A stretch of DNA of 64,000 bases from Mesorhizobium plurifarium (GTDB taxonomy: Bacteria; Pseudomonadota; Alphaproteobacteria; Rhizobiales; Rhizobiaceae), in the NCBI GenBank assembly GCA_000824785.1, contig CCNB01000012.1:612206-676205 (forward strand). The letters run 5' to 3'. Positions within the stretch are counted from its first letter, which is position 1, and every line of letters starts with the position of its first letter. The position numbers and the translations under genes are program-made. Positions 52,969 through 62,366 of this stretch are shown here, in pieces. The notes beneath the pieces were generated by a model. That model was not told where the DNA came from and did no database searches. It was given only the letters and a program-made list of their open reading frames with translations.

Positions 52969-53777
52969 TTCCTTGCTCCCACCTCGGAAACTTCGCCCGA
53001 CTTGATCAGCCGCACCGTTCCGCGCCGGCCATTGCCGTTGACCAGATAGTCGGCCTCGTCGGTACTCTTTTCGTGGATGTCGGTGATCGGCCGCAGCGCG
53101 AGCGTCAGGCGGTCTGCCATCTGCTGCGCCACCGTGATGATCTCCGCCTGCTGCGGCGTCAGCTCCAGCGTCGCGGTCTGGCCGACCCTGGTCTTCTTGC
53201 CCTCTTCGTCTTCCTGGATGGTCTGGTCGATGGCCAGCACGCGGATGTTCTTGAGGATCGTCTCGGTGTTGAAGCCGCTGCCGCCATTGCCGGTGTCGGC
53301 GCGGCGGGTCATGATGACGTCGACGAAGTCGTTGGGCAGGATGAAGCCGCCGGCGGACGTGTCGGCCGATATAGCGGTCGCGACGGCGCGCATGCCGGAA
53401 GGCAGGATCGACGACATGAAGCTCTGCCCTTCGCCGACCAGCTTGGAGCGCCGCAAAGGTTCGCCGGTATACATGGCGACGCGGGCGACCGAGCCCTTGA
53501 GCTTTTCGACCGCGTCAGGCTCGGCGGCGCGGGTGATGAAATTGGCGTTGACGCCATCGGCCGGCCATTCTTCCCAGCTGATGTTGTTGGCAAGCTGGCT
53601 GCCCATCGGCACGTCGCCTGAAAGCACCAGCACATCCTGCAATGCGATCGCCGGCTGCTTGGGCGCATCGACGACGACCTGAGGCGGCGGCGCCACGACC
53701 ATGTTCTTCGCCACATAGCCCGCGCCACCCGCCGCGACCGCAGCCACGCCCAGAATAATCAATCGGGATGCTGGCAT
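52965..53777 (-). CDS. cpaB: Tad pilus assembly protein CpaB/RcpC
   Basis: The 270-residue protein has an N-terminal membrane segment (LIILGVAAVAAGGAGYVAKNMV) and an SAF domain (VLVLSGDVPMGSQLANNISWEEWP), followed by the RcpC-type region with GFILPNDFVDVIMTRR. It is a periplasmic accessory of the secretin. The ATG at 53777 gives the usual CpaB start; the frame is open further upstream but without similarity. It is the first gene of the operon. Confidence 0.93.
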   Translation of the reverse strand: MPASRLIILGVAAVAAGGAGYVAKNMVVAPPPQVVVDAPKQPAIALQDVLVLSGDVPMGSQLANNISWEEWPADGVNANFITRAAEPDAVEKLKGSVARVAMYTGEPLRRSKLVGEGQSFMSSILPSGMRAVATAISADTSAGGFILPNDFVDVIMTRRADTGNGGSGFNTETILKNIRVLAIDQTIQEDEEGKKTRVGQTATLELTPQQAEIITVAQQMADRLTLALRPITDIHEKSTDEADYLVNGNGRRGTVRLIKSGEVSEVGARK

Positions 53778-53854
53778 TCGTCCGAAACCCCTTCGCCTAG
53801 TGGGCAAACCACCTCGCCAGGCCGGACTTTGCAGCTGCAATCGTCAAAACAAGG

Positions 53855-53894
53855 TTAATGCAATGCTTACGATCGTGATTAATTTAAGGTTTAC
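53855..53894. promoter_or_regulatory. Two CtrA-like sites before the cpaB operon
   Basis: TTAA-N7-CTTAC (53855-53870) and TTAA-N7-TTTAC (53879-53894) each resemble the CtrA consensus TTAA-N7-TTAA with one mismatch. They lie 78-117 bases before the cpaB start. Pilus genes are CtrA targets in Caulobacter. The local AT-rich stretch makes chance matches more likely. Confidence 0.4.
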
Positions 53895-53975
53895 TCAAAT
53901 TGGATGGAACGGCCCGCCGTTAACAAAAAAGGCGGCCTGGCCGCCTGGTGACCGCCGACATCAATGTCGCCATGC

Positions 53976-54494
53976 CTATGTCGTGAGCCTCCCCAGCGCC
54001 CAGACCATCAGCGGCGAATCCGGGAAAGTGATCAGTCCACCCGCGCCCAGCGCAATGCCATATGGGACGCCGACGCTCTCGTTCGCGAAATGGCGCAGAA
54101 ATCGGTTGTGGCCGGTGTACATGGGGAGCGGCGATTTCCGGTAAGCGAGGATTGCGACGGTCAGCAGGCCTCCGATGAAAGCCGACGTCACCAGATAGCC
54201 GATCAGGTTGATGTTGAGGCCCATCCAGACCGCCGTCGCGGCCAGAAGCTTGGCGTCGCCGCCACCCATCCCGCCGAGCGCAAAAAGACCGAATGTCACT
54301 GCCAGCACCAGGGCGCCTGCCGCGAAGTGCCAGCCATAGGTCGCCCAATCCATGCCGGTGAGCGGAGCGATCAGCGCAAAGGTCGCCACCAAAAGCACGG
54401 GCACGCGATTGGCGATCGTCATCGACAGCGTGTCCGAGATCGCCGCAAAGAGCATGCAGAAGGGGAAGACGACGAAGATTACAGCTTCGATCAT
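53976..54494 (-). CDS. cpaA: Tad prepilin peptidase CpaA/TadV
   Basis: The 172-residue integral membrane aspartyl peptidase of family A24 cleaves the leader of the Flp pilin and pseudopilins. The two catalytic aspartates are visible: one in FAAISDTLSMTIANR near residue 21 and one in GGMGGGDAKLLAA near residue 80. About five membrane segments are present. It lacks the methylase domain, as usual in TadV. It is in the same direction as the pilin gene upstream and the cpaB operon downstream. Confidence 0.94.
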   Translation of the reverse strand: MIEAVIFVVFPFCMLFAAISDTLSMTIANRVPVLLVATFALIAPLTGMDWATYGWHFAAGALVLAVTFGLFALGGMGGGDAKLLAATAVWMGLNINLIGYLVTSAFIGGLLTVAILAYRKSPLPMYTGHNRFLRHFANESVGVPYGIALGAGGLITFPDSPLMVWALGRLTT

Positions 54495-54600
54495 GACGCG
54501 ACGCCTGCGATGAACTCTGCGTCAGCCTAGGCATATTGGATTAACGATTGATGAGGGCCGCCGTTCGAATCGCATGTCCGCATGAGAGCTAATCCAACGA

Positions 54601-54628
54601 TGAAGGGCCGCCCTGGGGCGGCCCTTCA
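54601..54628. terminator. Perfect hairpin downstream of the pilin gene
   Basis: TGAAGGGCCGCC (54601-54612) is complementary to GGCGGCCCTTCA (54617-54628) across four bases. It lies 29 bases past the flp stop on the minus strand. It has no clear T-run, so it may partially stop transcription or stabilise the abundant pilin mRNA. Confidence 0.65.
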
Positions 54629-54656
54629 TTTGCCGAAGAGGCGCTATCCGCGGCTG

Positions 54657-54857
54657 TTACGGGGCCGCCGGGGCCGCAGCGGTGCCGGCGACGCCATTAA
54701 GAGTGTTGGCGATGCCGGAGAACTTGGCATTCAGCGCGCCGCCGAGCTGGGAAGCGCCCATCATGATGGCGAGCGCGATGAGGGCCGCGATCAGACCATA
54801 TTCGATGGCGGTCGCGCCGGATTCGTCCTTCACGAAGCGTGCAATGAGATTAGACAT
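54657..54857 (-). CDS. Flp-family type IVb pilin
   Basis: The 66-residue pilin has the Flp form: a short leader ending in the basic and Gly-containing KDESGATAIEYGLIAALIALAIM, where the peptidase cleaves after Gly and the new N-terminus carries the Glu-Tyr pair EY. A hydrophobic helix and an alanine-rich tail (AGTAAAPAAP) follow. It is the major subunit of the Tad pilus. The ATG at 54857 has GGAG upstream. Confidence 0.96.
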   Translation of the reverse strand: MSNLIARFVKDESGATAIEYGLIAALIALAIMMGASQLGGALNAKFSGIANTLNGVAGTAAAPAAP

Positions 54858-55204
54858 TCGAGAGCTCCTACTCCACGTGTTACAGCACTTCCGTCAACTT
54901 CTCTTTGCGGTTGATCGGATGCTGCAAATCTAGGGAGAAGCCGTTTCAATCGGCTTAATAAACAGCCTTACCGATTCCTTTCCGGTGGCGAACGCGCTGC
55001 GTGGTTAACCGTGACCTAAACATCGCCAGGGAGCTCGGGCTCCCGGAAAACCGGCGCTTGTGCAATATTCCTAAAACAGCAACCGCCATCGACGCATGAC
55101 CCACCATGCAAGCCGATCCTTAATCATGCAGTGGCCAGCTTAACCGTTGCTTCACCAATCTCGTTCATGTTCCGTTGAAGAATCTGCCCGCCGGGAGCGC
55201 TTCA
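54858..55204. promoter_or_regulatory. Divergent pilin / accessory gene promoter region
   Basis: This 347-base stretch has no gene. TTAA (55005-55008), seven bases, then CTAAAC is a CtrA-like site with one mismatch. AT-rich patches near 54940-54970 probably include the pilin promoter. No long inverted repeats were found. Confidence 0.35.
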
Positions 55205-55627
55205 ATGACGTTGTCGAGATCGCTGTTTCCAGTCGCCGCGCTGCTGGCAACTGCCGCCTTGGTCATGCCGGCCTGGGCCGGCGCCGGCATAGAAGTCACC
55301 ATGAACCAGGCAAAGATCGTCAAATTGTCACGCGCGGCCGACACGGTCGTCATCGGCAATCCGGCGATCGCCGACGCCTCCGTGCAGGACGCCTCGACCA
55401 TCGTTCTCACCGGCAAGGGCTTCGGCGTCACCAATATGGTCGTGCTCGATTCGGACGGCAGTCCGATCATCGATGAACAGGTGACCGTCGTGCGACAGGC
55501 CGCGTCCTCGGTGCGCATCTACAGACGCGCCGAAGTCCAGACCATGTCGTGCACGCCCTATTGCGAGAGCGCATTCAAGAGCGAGGCCGAGAAGGCTTCC
55601 GAAGCCGAAATGAGCGCCGGACACTGA
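55205..55627 (+). CDS. Stand-alone pilus-assembly N-terminal domain protein
   Basis: The 140-residue protein has a signal peptide (LFPVAALLATAALVMPAWA) and then a domain similar to the N-terminal domain of the CpaC secretin (compare AADTVVIGNPAIADASV with the CpaC block SDAYDILVANPAVADAV). No secretin core follows. The C-terminus has CTPYC, which could form a disulfide, and a charged tail. I chose the ATG at 55205, with GGGAG upstream; a TTG at 55175 is possible. It would be a periplasmic accessory of the pilus machine. Confidence 0.85.
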   Translation: MTLSRSLFPVAALLATAALVMPAWAGAGIEVTMNQAKIVKLSRAADTVVIGNPAIADASVQDASTIVLTGKGFGVTNMVVLDSDGSPIIDEQVTVVRQAASSVRIYRRAEVQTMSCTPYCESAFKSEAEKASEAEMSAGH

Positions 55628-55767
55628 GCCCTGCGAGGGGCGAACCCACCGGCATTAAAGACAGCTTAAAGCTCGCCCAGCGAATTTAACGATCATCCAA
55701 ACCGGACCTCAATGGGTTTTCGCTAACCTTGCCGGCGGTACCGCAAAGGGATCGGCAGGAACGCGAT

Positions 55768-56361
55768 ATGAGCAAGGATGCCACATCCGGCAACGGCATG
55801 GACAGCAAGGCGCACGCCCGATCGCGCCCAGGCTTCTTCAGCGACAGGCGCGGCAGCACAGCGATGGAATTCGCGCTGCTGGCCATCCCGTTCGCGCTTC
55901 TCGTCTTCGCCATCCTCGAGAGCTGCATTTCGTTCGCCGGCCAGGAGGTGATGGCCAATGTCACCGATGACGTGGCCCGTCAGTTGCGCACCGGACAGTT
56001 GCAGAAGACGAATGTCACCGCAGCCTCGATCAAGCAGCTGATCTGCGGCAGGCTTGAAATCATTGTGGCCCAGGACTGCCCGGGATTGTTCGTTGATCTG
56101 CGCGAATATTCGAGCTTCGCGGACGCCGCAACGGCGGGCTTCAGAATAGACGGCAACAACATCGTGCTGACGCAAGGCGGAGGTGACAAGACCTTCACAG
56201 TTTCGCCAGGGCTGGCCGAATCGATCAACATGCTACGGGTGTTCTACAAATGGCCGGTGATGACGGATCTGCTGGCCAAACAGATGCAGAATTTCACTGA
56301 CGGCACCACGCTGCATTTCGCGTCCGTGACCTGGCAAAACGAACCATTCGACGACAACTGA
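55768..56361 (+). CDS. tadE: TadE-family pseudopilin-like protein
   Basis: The 197-residue protein has a short basic N-terminus and the TadE-type start RRGSTAMEFALLAIPFALLVFAILESCISF, which is cleaved like pilins in this family. A periplasmic domain with a cysteine pair (LICGRLE and QDCPGLF) follows. TadE proteins are minor pseudopilins required for Tad pilus assembly. AGGA precedes the ATG at 55768. It is 41 bases upstream of a second such gene. Confidence 0.9.
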   Translation: MSKDATSGNGMDSKAHARSRPGFFSDRRGSTAMEFALLAIPFALLVFAILESCISFAGQEVMANVTDDVARQLRTGQLQKTNVTAASIKQLICGRLEIIVAQDCPGLFVDLREYSSFADAATAGFRIDGNNIVLTQGGGDKTFTVSPGLAESINMLRVFYKWPVMTDLLAKQMQNFTDGTTLHFASVTWQNEPFDDN

Positions 56362-56402
56362 GGCCGGTGGACGACTGAGACTGCGTCGGCTTGGAGGACA
56401 GG

Positions 56403-57029
56403 ATGTACCGTGCGGGGGCACATTGGGGGATTTCGGCCATCGTGGCGCGAGCAAGGCGGTTTGGCCGCGATCGGCGCGGGGTCGCGGCGATCGAGTTTGC
56501 TTTTATCGTGCCCGTGCTGCTCATCATGTATTTCATCACGATGGAAGCCTCACAGGCCATCGAGACCAGCAAGAAGGTCAGCCGCATCGGCAGCATGGTG
56601 GCCGATCTCGTAACTCAACAGCAGGCGGTCGTGAAGGCCAACCTCGACGCTATAATGAAGATCGGCGGCACGACGCTTCTGCCCTATAACCGCTCGGCTC
56701 CCTCGATCATCATCACCGCGATACAGATGTCGGACGAGGCGTCGCCTAGAGCGACGGTGGCGTGGTCGCGCAAGCTGGTGGGCGCGACATACAGCGCCGG
56801 CGCCAAAAAGGGCGATCCCGTTACCGTTCCGGCAACGCTTAATATCCGCAACACTTTCCTGATCCGGGTGGAAAGCGACCTTCGTTATACGCCCGTCATC
56901 ATGTGGGACAAGGACAACAAGGATCAGAAGGCGCTTGGATTGTTGTCCACCTTCAGCGACATCAACATGAGCGAGACTTACTATCTGAGGCCTCGCCGGA
57001 GCCCGACGATTCCTTGCAGCGACTGCTGA
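56403..57029 (+). CDS. TadE/TadG-like pilus assembly protein
   Basis: The 208-residue protein carries the motif RRGVAAIEFAFIVPVLLIMYFITMEASQAIE at residues 24-54, as in TadE/TadF pseudopilins. The periplasmic part lacks a von Willebrand domain, so it is not a full-length TadG. GGAGG lies just before the ATG at 56403. It ends four bases before the convergent phnD-like gene. Confidence 0.87.
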   Translation: MYRAGAHWGISAIVARARRFGRDRRGVAAIEFAFIVPVLLIMYFITMEASQAIETSKKVSRIGSMVADLVTQQQAVVKANLDAIMKIGGTTLLPYNRSAPSIIITAIQMSDEASPRATVAWSRKLVGATYSAGAKKGDPVTVPATLNIRNTFLIRVESDLRYTPVIMWDKDNKDQKALGLLSTFSDINMSETYYLRPRRSPTIPCSDC

Positions 57030-57033
57030 CGCG

Positions 57034-57969
57034 CTATTCCTTGCCGCCTGTCAGTCGCACGATGGCCAGAGCCATCGCGTAGTCCTTCGGCAGGGCGGGC
57101 GTAAAACCGCCGGAATGCGCCCGCTCCAGCAGGTCGTACACATCGGGCGTCTGTGACTTGAGATTGGACAGGAAGACCGTCAGCCGGCGTTTCGCCTCGG
57201 GATCGAGATCGCTGCGGACGGCGTGCGGCCCGTAGCGCAAGAGGCCCGAGGTCCACAACACCCGAAGCGACGCCTCGGCGATGCCAGCCGCCTCCAGCCG
57301 CGCGACCGTGCCGTCGGAATGGCTGGGTTGGCCGTCCGCAGCGGCCGGCTCCCAGCCGAACAGGGCGTCCGCCTCGCCGCCAGCCAGCATCGTCTCGGCC
57401 GCGGTGGCTGAAGCAGCGCGCGCCAGGAAGGGCGAATCCCGCCCGATCCTGACGCCTTCGGCCGACAGTGCCGCCAGCGGCAGCAGCGCGCCGCCGACGT
57501 TGTCGGCCGGCGCGATCGCGATGCGGTGCGAAGCCATGGCGGCAAGATCCGGAAGCCTGCCGTCGCGCGTCACCAGGACGGAACGGATGCCGACGGCGCC
57601 GTCGGCATCGACCGGCGCCACCAGAGGTTCGACGCAGCCGCAGCGCTCCGAAGCCGTGGCGTAGGCGAGAGCCGAATAGACCGCGTATTGCACGCGCCCG
57701 CCCGCCTGTGCCTCGATCAGCGCCGCATAGTCGCGCGCAACGACAAACTCGACCTTCATGCCGAGCGCATTGGCATAGGCGTCGGTGAGGCGCGCGAGCC
57801 CCGGAATGGTGTTGCCGCCACCCGGTTCAGCGACGATGCCGATGCGGAACGTACCGATGTCGTCACGCCAGTCGGCGCGTGCCGGCCATGCGGCGGCGCC
57901 GAACGCCGCGAGTGCGGCCGCGCACATTTTCACGGCCTGCCGTGCCGCGGTTCTGCCGCGCCTTGCCAT
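57034..57969 (-). CDS. Phosphate/phosphonate-type ABC binding protein (PhnD-like)
   Basis: The 311-residue periplasmic protein has a signal peptide with the probable cut after PARA (near residue 32), then FRIGIVAEPGGGNTIPGLARLTDAYANALGMKVEFVVARDYAALIEAQAGGRVQYAVYSALAY, the PhnD/TroA-like first lobe, and a second lobe around HRIAIAPADNVGGALLPLAAL. No permease or ATPase is linked, so the ligand is uncertain; many such orphan proteins bind phosphonates or other anions. The ATG at 57969 follows AGCAGGT. The frame stays open far upstream but that region is antisense to deoB and mutM. Confidence 0.82.
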   Translation of the reverse strand: MARRGRTAARQAVKMCAAALAAFGAAAWPARADWRDDIGTFRIGIVAEPGGGNTIPGLARLTDAYANALGMKVEFVVARDYAALIEAQAGGRVQYAVYSALAYATASERCGCVEPLVAPVDADGAVGIRSVLVTRDGRLPDLAAMASHRIAIAPADNVGGALLPLAALSAEGVRIGRDSPFLARAASATAAETMLAGGEADALFGWEPAAADGQPSHSDGTVARLEAAGIAEASLRVLWTSGLLRYGPHAVRSDLDPEAKRRLTVFLSNLKSQTPDVYDLLERAHSGGFTPALPKDYAMALAIVRLTGGKE

Positions 57970-58101
57970 ACCTGCTTCGCTCCCGCCGCATCCGCGTCTC
58001 GCCGCAACTATGGCGCCAAGCCGTTGCGGTTCGGTTTCCGATTTGCCAACACCGCCGGGGAACCTTATGTCTGGCAGTGAGCACTGACAACAAAGATACC
58101 C

Positions 58102-59340
58102 ATGGCGCGCGCGTTCCTGTTCGTTCTCGATTCTTTCGGCATCGGTGGCGCGGCCGACGCCGAGCGCTATGGCGATGCCGGCGCCGACACGTTCGGACAT
58201 ATATTCAAGGCCTGCGCCGACGGTCGCGCCGACCGGGACGGTCTGCGCAACGGGCCGCTCGCGGTGCCCAACATGATGTCGCTCGGGCTTGGCCGGGCAG
58301 CGCAAACCGCGACGGGATCGAGAACCGCCATCGACGCGCCGCCGATCGCCTCGGCCTTTCACGGCGCCGCCCAGGAAGTGTCGAGCGGCAAGGATACGCC
58401 TTCCGGCCACTGGGAGATCGCCGGCCTGCCGGTGCGTTTCGACTGGGGCTATTTCCCCGACACGGTGCCGGCCTTTCCGGCCGGACTGACCGAAGCGATC
58501 ATCCGCGAGGGCAAGCTGCCGGGCATCCTGGGCAACTGCCATGCGCCCGGGACCGAGATCATCGAGCGTTTCGGCGAGGAGCATATCCGTACCGGCAAGC
58601 CGATCTGTTACACCTCGGTGGACTCCGTATTGCAGATCGCTGCGCATGAAACGCATTTCGGCCTGGAGCGGCTTTATGAGCTTTGCCTCACGGTGCGCCG
58701 GCTGGTCGACCCCTTGAAGATCGGGCGCGTGATCGCGCGGCCATTCGTGGGCGAGACGCCCGCTACGTTCCAGCGTACCCACAATCGCCGCGACTACGCG
58801 GTGCCGCCGCCGGAGCCGACCCTGCTCGACCGGCTGACCGGGCGCGGCAGCAAGGTCATCGCCGTCGGCAAGATCGGCGACATCTTCGCTCATCGCGGCA
58901 TTTCGGAAGTGCGCAAGGCCGGCGGCAACATGGCGATGTTCGACAAGGCCCTCGGCGCCATGGACGACGCCCACGATGGCGATCTGGTCTTTGCCAATTT
59001 CGTCGATTTCGATACCGAGTTCGGCCACCGGCGCGATGTCGCCGGCTATGCCGCGGCGCTCGAGGCCTTCGACCGCCGGCTGCCGGAGGCATTTTCGCGC
59101 ATCAGGCCGGGCGACCTTCTCATCCTTACCGCCGACCATGGCAACGATCCGACCTGGCGCGGCACCGACCATACGCGCGAACGCGTTCCGGTGATCGGCA
59201 TCGGGCCGGGGCTGAAGGGTGGCGACATCGGACTGAGGCCGACCTTCGCCGACATCGGCGAAACCGTTGCGGATCATCTCGGCCTGGCAACCGGCCGCCA
59301 TGGAACATCCTTCCTCGCGACGATAGGCGGCCATGCCTGA
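58102..59340 (+). CDS. deoB: Phosphopentomutase
   Basis: The 412-residue enzyme of the alkaline phosphatase superfamily interconverts (deoxy)ribose-1-phosphate and -5-phosphate in nucleoside salvage. The N-terminal [16 protein letters not shown] metal-site block, [15 protein letters not shown] with the phospho-Thr/Ser position, and the C-terminal [24 protein letters not shown] with its metal-binding Asp and His residues are all present. The last eight bases overlap mutM. Other deo genes are not adjacent. Confidence 0.96.
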   Translation: MARAFLFVLDSFGIGGAADAERYGDAGADTFGHIFKACADGRADRDGLRNGPLAVPNMMSLGLGRAAQTATGSRTAIDAPPIASAFHGAAQEVSSGKDTPSGHWEIAGLPVRFDWGYFPDTVPAFPAGLTEAIIREGKLPGILGNCHAPGTEIIERFGEEHIRTGKPICYTSVDSVLQIAAHETHFGLERLYELCLTVRRLVDPLKIGRVIARPFVGETPATFQRTHNRRDYAVPPPEPTLLDRLTGRGSKVIAVGKIGDIFAHRGISEVRKAGGNMAMFDKALGAMDDAHDGDLVFANFVDFDTEFGHRRDVAGYAAALEAFDRRLPEAFSRIRPGDLLILTADHGNDPTWRGTDHTRERVPVIGIGPGLKGGDIGLRPTFADIGETVADHLGLATGRHGTSFLATIGGHA

Positions 59341-60223
59341 GCTGCCTGAAGTCGAGACGGTTCGGCGCGGACTGCAGCCGGTCCTGGAAGGGGCGCGGCT
59401 CGTCAACGTCGAGGCACGCAGGCCCGATCTTCGCTTTCCTTTTCCCGAACGCTTTTCGGAGCGGCTTGCCGGCAAGACCGTGACGGCGCTTGGCCGGCGC
59501 GCCAAATACCTGACGATGCATATCGAGGACGGCCTGGTGCTCATCTGTCATCTCGGCATGTCGGGATCGTTCCGGGTCGAAGCTGCCGGAAGCAGCGACA
59601 TCCCTGGCACCTTTCACCAGGAGCGCTCGAAAAGCGCAGCGCACGACCATGTCGTGTTCGACGTGGCCTCGACAACGGGCGAGCGATCGCGCGTCATCTT
59701 CAACGACCCGCGCCGCTTCGGCTTCATGCTGTTTACCGAAGGGCCGCCGGACACGCATCCGATGCTGGCGGGGCTTGGCATCGAGCCAACCGGCAATGCG
59801 CTCGATGGCCCCCTGCTCGCTTCGCTGCTGAAGGATCGCAGATCGCCGCTCAAGGCGGCGTTGCTCGACCAGCGGCTGATCGCCGGGCTCGGCAATATAT
59901 ATGTCTCGGAAGCCTTGTGGCGCGCCGGGCTCTCGCCGCTGCGCGAAGCCGGCACCATCGCCGGGTCGGCCAAGAAGGCGAAGGAACAAAGCGAGCGCCT
60001 CGCCGAGGCGATCCGCTCGGTCATCGCCGATGCGATCGCCGCCGGCGGCTCCTCGCTGCGCGACTATGTCCAGGCCGACGGATCGCTCGGCTATTTCCAG
60101 CATTCCTTCGCGGTCTACGATCGCGAGGGGGAGCCGTGCCAGAAGCCGGGCTGCCGCGGCCACATCGAGCGCATCGTGCAGAGCGGCCGCTCGACCTTCT
60201 ATTGCCGGACCTGTCAGCGGTAA
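59333..60223 (+). CDS. mutM: Formamidopyrimidine-DNA glycosylase
   Basis: The 296-residue glycosylase/AP lyase removes 8-oxoguanine. Pro2-Glu3 ([14 protein letters not shown]) supplies the catalytic N-terminus; Lys60 region GRRAKYL, the helix-two-turn-helix [18 protein letters not shown], and the C-terminal zinc finger CQKPGC...YCRTCQ are complete. It repairs oxidised DNA and is followed by the enoyl-CoA hydratase gene, an arrangement common in this order of bacteria. Confidence 0.97.
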   Translation: MPELPEVETVRRGLQPVLEGARLVNVEARRPDLRFPFPERFSERLAGKTVTALGRRAKYLTMHIEDGLVLICHLGMSGSFRVEAAGSSDIPGTFHQERSKSAAHDHVVFDVASTTGERSRVIFNDPRRFGFMLFTEGPPDTHPMLAGLGIEPTGNALDGPLLASLLKDRRSPLKAALLDQRLIAGLGNIYVSEALWRAGLSPLREAGTIAGSAKKAKEQSERLAEAIRSVIADAIAAGGSSLRDYVQADGSLGYFQHSFAVYDREGEPCQKPGCRGHIERIVQSGRSTFYCRTCQR

Positions 60224-60276
60224 GCTAGGAACAGTATCGATCATCGATCATCCCACTGCCGCGGAAGGAGCGAAGC

Positions 60277-61050
60277 ATGACCTATGAAACCATCCTCGTG
60301 GAAACACGCGGCAAGGTCGGGCTGATCACGCTGAACCGGCCCAAGGCGCTCAATGCGCTGAATTCGCAAGTGCTCGCGGAGGTCGTGGCGGCGGCGAGCG
60401 CGTTCAACGCCGATCCCGCCATCGGCGCGATGGTGCTTACGGGCTCGGAAAAGGCGTTTGCCGCCGGCGCCGACATCAAGGAGATGCAGGCGCTGTCCTT
60501 CGCCGACGCCTACAGCCAGGACTTCTTCGTCGGCTGGGAGGAACTCACGCGGACGCGCAAGCCCATCATCGCGGCGGTCGCGGGCTATGCGCTCGGCGGC
60601 GGCTGCGAGCTGGCCATGATGTGCGACTTCATCATCGCCGGCGACAATGCCAAGTTCGGCCAGCCCGAAATCACGCTCGGCGTCATGCCGGGCATGGGCG
60701 GGTCGCAGCGGCTGACCCGCTTCGTCGGCAAGTCGAAGGCGATGGACATGTGCCTGACCGGGCGGATGATGGACGCGGCCGAAGCCGAGCGGAGCGGACT
60801 GGTATCGCGGGTGGTTCCGGTCGCCGAGCTCACCGAGGAGGCGCTGAAGGCGGCGGCGAAGATCGCCGAATTCTCGCTGCCGTCGGTGATGATGACCAAG
60901 GAGGCCGTCAACCGCGCTTACGAGACGACGCTCGCCGAGGGACTGCGTTTCGAACGCCGCCTTTTCCATTCGCTGTTTGCGCTCGACGACCAGAAAGAAG
61001 GCATGGCCGCCTTCGTCGAGAAGCGGAAGCCGAATTTCACCAACCGCTAG
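60277..61050 (+). CDS. Enoyl-CoA hydratase
   Basis: The 257-residue crotonase hydrates trans-2-enoyl-CoA. Both catalytic glutamates are present, in [13 protein letters not shown] and [19 protein letters not shown], in contrast to the LuxI-linked crotonase at 6419-7168. The oxyanion block [11 protein letters not shown] is normal. AAGGAG precedes the ATG. It lies 53 bases downstream of mutM and upstream of rpsT. Confidence 0.95.
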   Translation: MTYETILVETRGKVGLITLNRPKALNALNSQVLAEVVAAASAFNADPAIGAMVLTGSEKAFAAGADIKEMQALSFADAYSQDFFVGWEELTRTRKPIIAAVAGYALGGGCELAMMCDFIIAGDNAKFGQPEITLGVMPGMGGSQRLTRFVGKSKAMDMCLTGRMMDAAEAERSGLVSRVVPVAELTEEALKAAAKIAEFSLPSVMMTKEAVNRAYETTLAEGLRFERRLFHSLFALDDQKEGMAAFVEKRKPNFTNR

Positions 61051-61259
61051 GCCATGCCGCCCGATGATTGAAGCGGATTACGACGCGCCGCGCTTCAGTC
61101 TGCCAAAAAGACCGCCCAAAAAGACTGCCCAGTGGCGTTGACGCGTCGGAAAAGCTGAACTATAAGCCGCACCAACCGAGGCGGCCCTGTGGCTGCCCGT
61201 TTGTTTTTTTGCGCCCTGCGGCACCCCGCTGGCGCCCACCAGATCAGAAGAGAGGCATC

Positions 61260-61526
61260 ATGGCCAACACGTCTTCGGCCAAAAAGGCAACGCGCAAGAT
61301 CGCCCGCCGCGCAGCGGTCAACAAGAACCGCCGCTCGCGCGTCCGCACCTATGTCCGCAAGGTCGAAGAGGCGCTGGCCGCCGGCGACAAGGCCGCGGCG
61401 GTGGAAGCCTTCAAGGCGGCGGAGCCGGAATTGATGCGCGCCGCCACCAAGGGCGTCGTCCACAAGAACACGGCTTCGCGCAAGGTCTCGCGGCTGGCCC
61501 AGCGGGTCAAGACGCTGTCGGCCTGA
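61260..61526 (+). CDS. rpsT: 30S ribosomal protein S20
   Basis: The 88-residue basic protein starts [18 protein letters not shown] and continues with [19 protein letters not shown] and [20 protein letters not shown], a full-length S20. It binds 16S rRNA early in 30S assembly. AGAGG precedes the ATG. The gene is followed by a strong terminator, and dnaA lies next, as in many related chromosomes. Confidence 0.98.
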   Translation: MANTSSAKKATRKIARRAAVNKNRRSRVRTYVRKVEEALAAGDKAAAVEAFKAAEPELMRAATKGVVHKNTASRKVSRLAQRVKTLSA

Positions 61527-61557
61527 CCGACTCCTCTTTCACTCCGTCGATACTGAA

Positions 61558-61583
61558 CCCGGCCGTACAGGCCGGGTTTTTTC
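61558..61583 (+). terminator. Intrinsic terminator of rpsT
   Basis: CCCGGCC (61558-61564) pairs with GGCCGGG (61570-61576) across five bases and is followed by six or more T residues. Confidence 0.92.
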
Positions 61584-62366
61584 GTTTGCCGGCAAGTACT
61601 TAAAAAGTTTGCTCGTGAGCTGCACTTGTGAGGCGATTCCAATGCCGGTAATGTTTTGCCGGCATATACAGCGTCGCTTATATCTGCGCGCCTTCGCCGC
61701 AGCGGCCGCCCAAATTCCCCTGTCAGAAAATCCACTTTGTTTTCAGCGACTTACAAGCGGTCATCCACAGCTTGTTCAACGCACAGTCGAGCAGCAGGGC
61801 AGAAGTAGCTGTCAAGAGAATTATTTCAGAATATTTCGTTTCAGGCGGCCTTTTTCATATTCGCCGGAAAAGGGTTTGAATCACAATGGCTTTGTCAAAA
61901 CGGGCCGTCCCGATAGCCGATTTCAAGCCCCTTTCGGTAACCAGATTCGTTAAAAAACCGTTAGATGTGGCCTTGCCCTATCCACAGCGATTTCGGTAAT
62001 GTCCATCCATCGAAGGGACGGGCTCTAGCCCCCTGACCCAGCCTGAATCGGCCAGCAAAAAATGGCGGAATTCATGACGTGGAGCAATTCCGCGTGCGGC
62101 TTGGTTTGTCTCTTCGGTGCGGGTAGGGGACTGGCGTAATTGTACATGGCAGTCGATGTCTCACCGGCGTTTTCGCCGGAGGGCGATGCATTGCCTTGTC
62201 TTTGTCGGAAGCCGGCGTGCGGAGCCGGCAGCTGGTCCCTTGCGCGAGTTGCGACGACGTTGCCGGCGGCGGCAATGAATCGCGGCTGAATGAGGTCGCC
62301 GGATCAAGGATGCAGGAGGCGCATCCCCGGTGGAAAAAGGGTACGATAAGACAAGGGACTTTGATC
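61584..62366. promoter_or_regulatory. Long dnaA upstream region with DnaA-box-like and GANTC sites
   Basis: No convincing gene lies in this stretch, which forms most of the 840-base rpsT-dnaA interval. DnaA-box-like sequences are TCATCCACA (61762-61770) and CTATCCACA (61978-61986), each one base from TTATCCACA. GANTC sites occur at 61635, 61878, 61944, 62045 and 62277. A small stem, GCGGAATT/AATTCCGC (62065-62093), recalls the dispersed palindromic repeat arms. The region probably controls dnaA; an origin role is not supported by only two imperfect boxes. Confidence 0.55.

Noticed and set aside
57970-59544. Upstream extension of the phnD-like frame by some 525 codons
   Set aside because: The extension is antisense to deoB and mutM and has no domain; the ATG at 57969 with AGCAGGT and a signal peptide is the natural start.
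61609-61953. 114-codon frame between rpsT and dnaA
   Set aside because: Composition and lack of any recognisable motif or ribosome site do not support a gene; the stretch has regulatory sites instead.
61762-61986. Chromosomal replication origin next to dnaA
   Set aside because: Only two imperfect DnaA boxes are present and no AT-rich unwinding array. In related Hyphomicrobiales the origin lies near hemE, which is not here.
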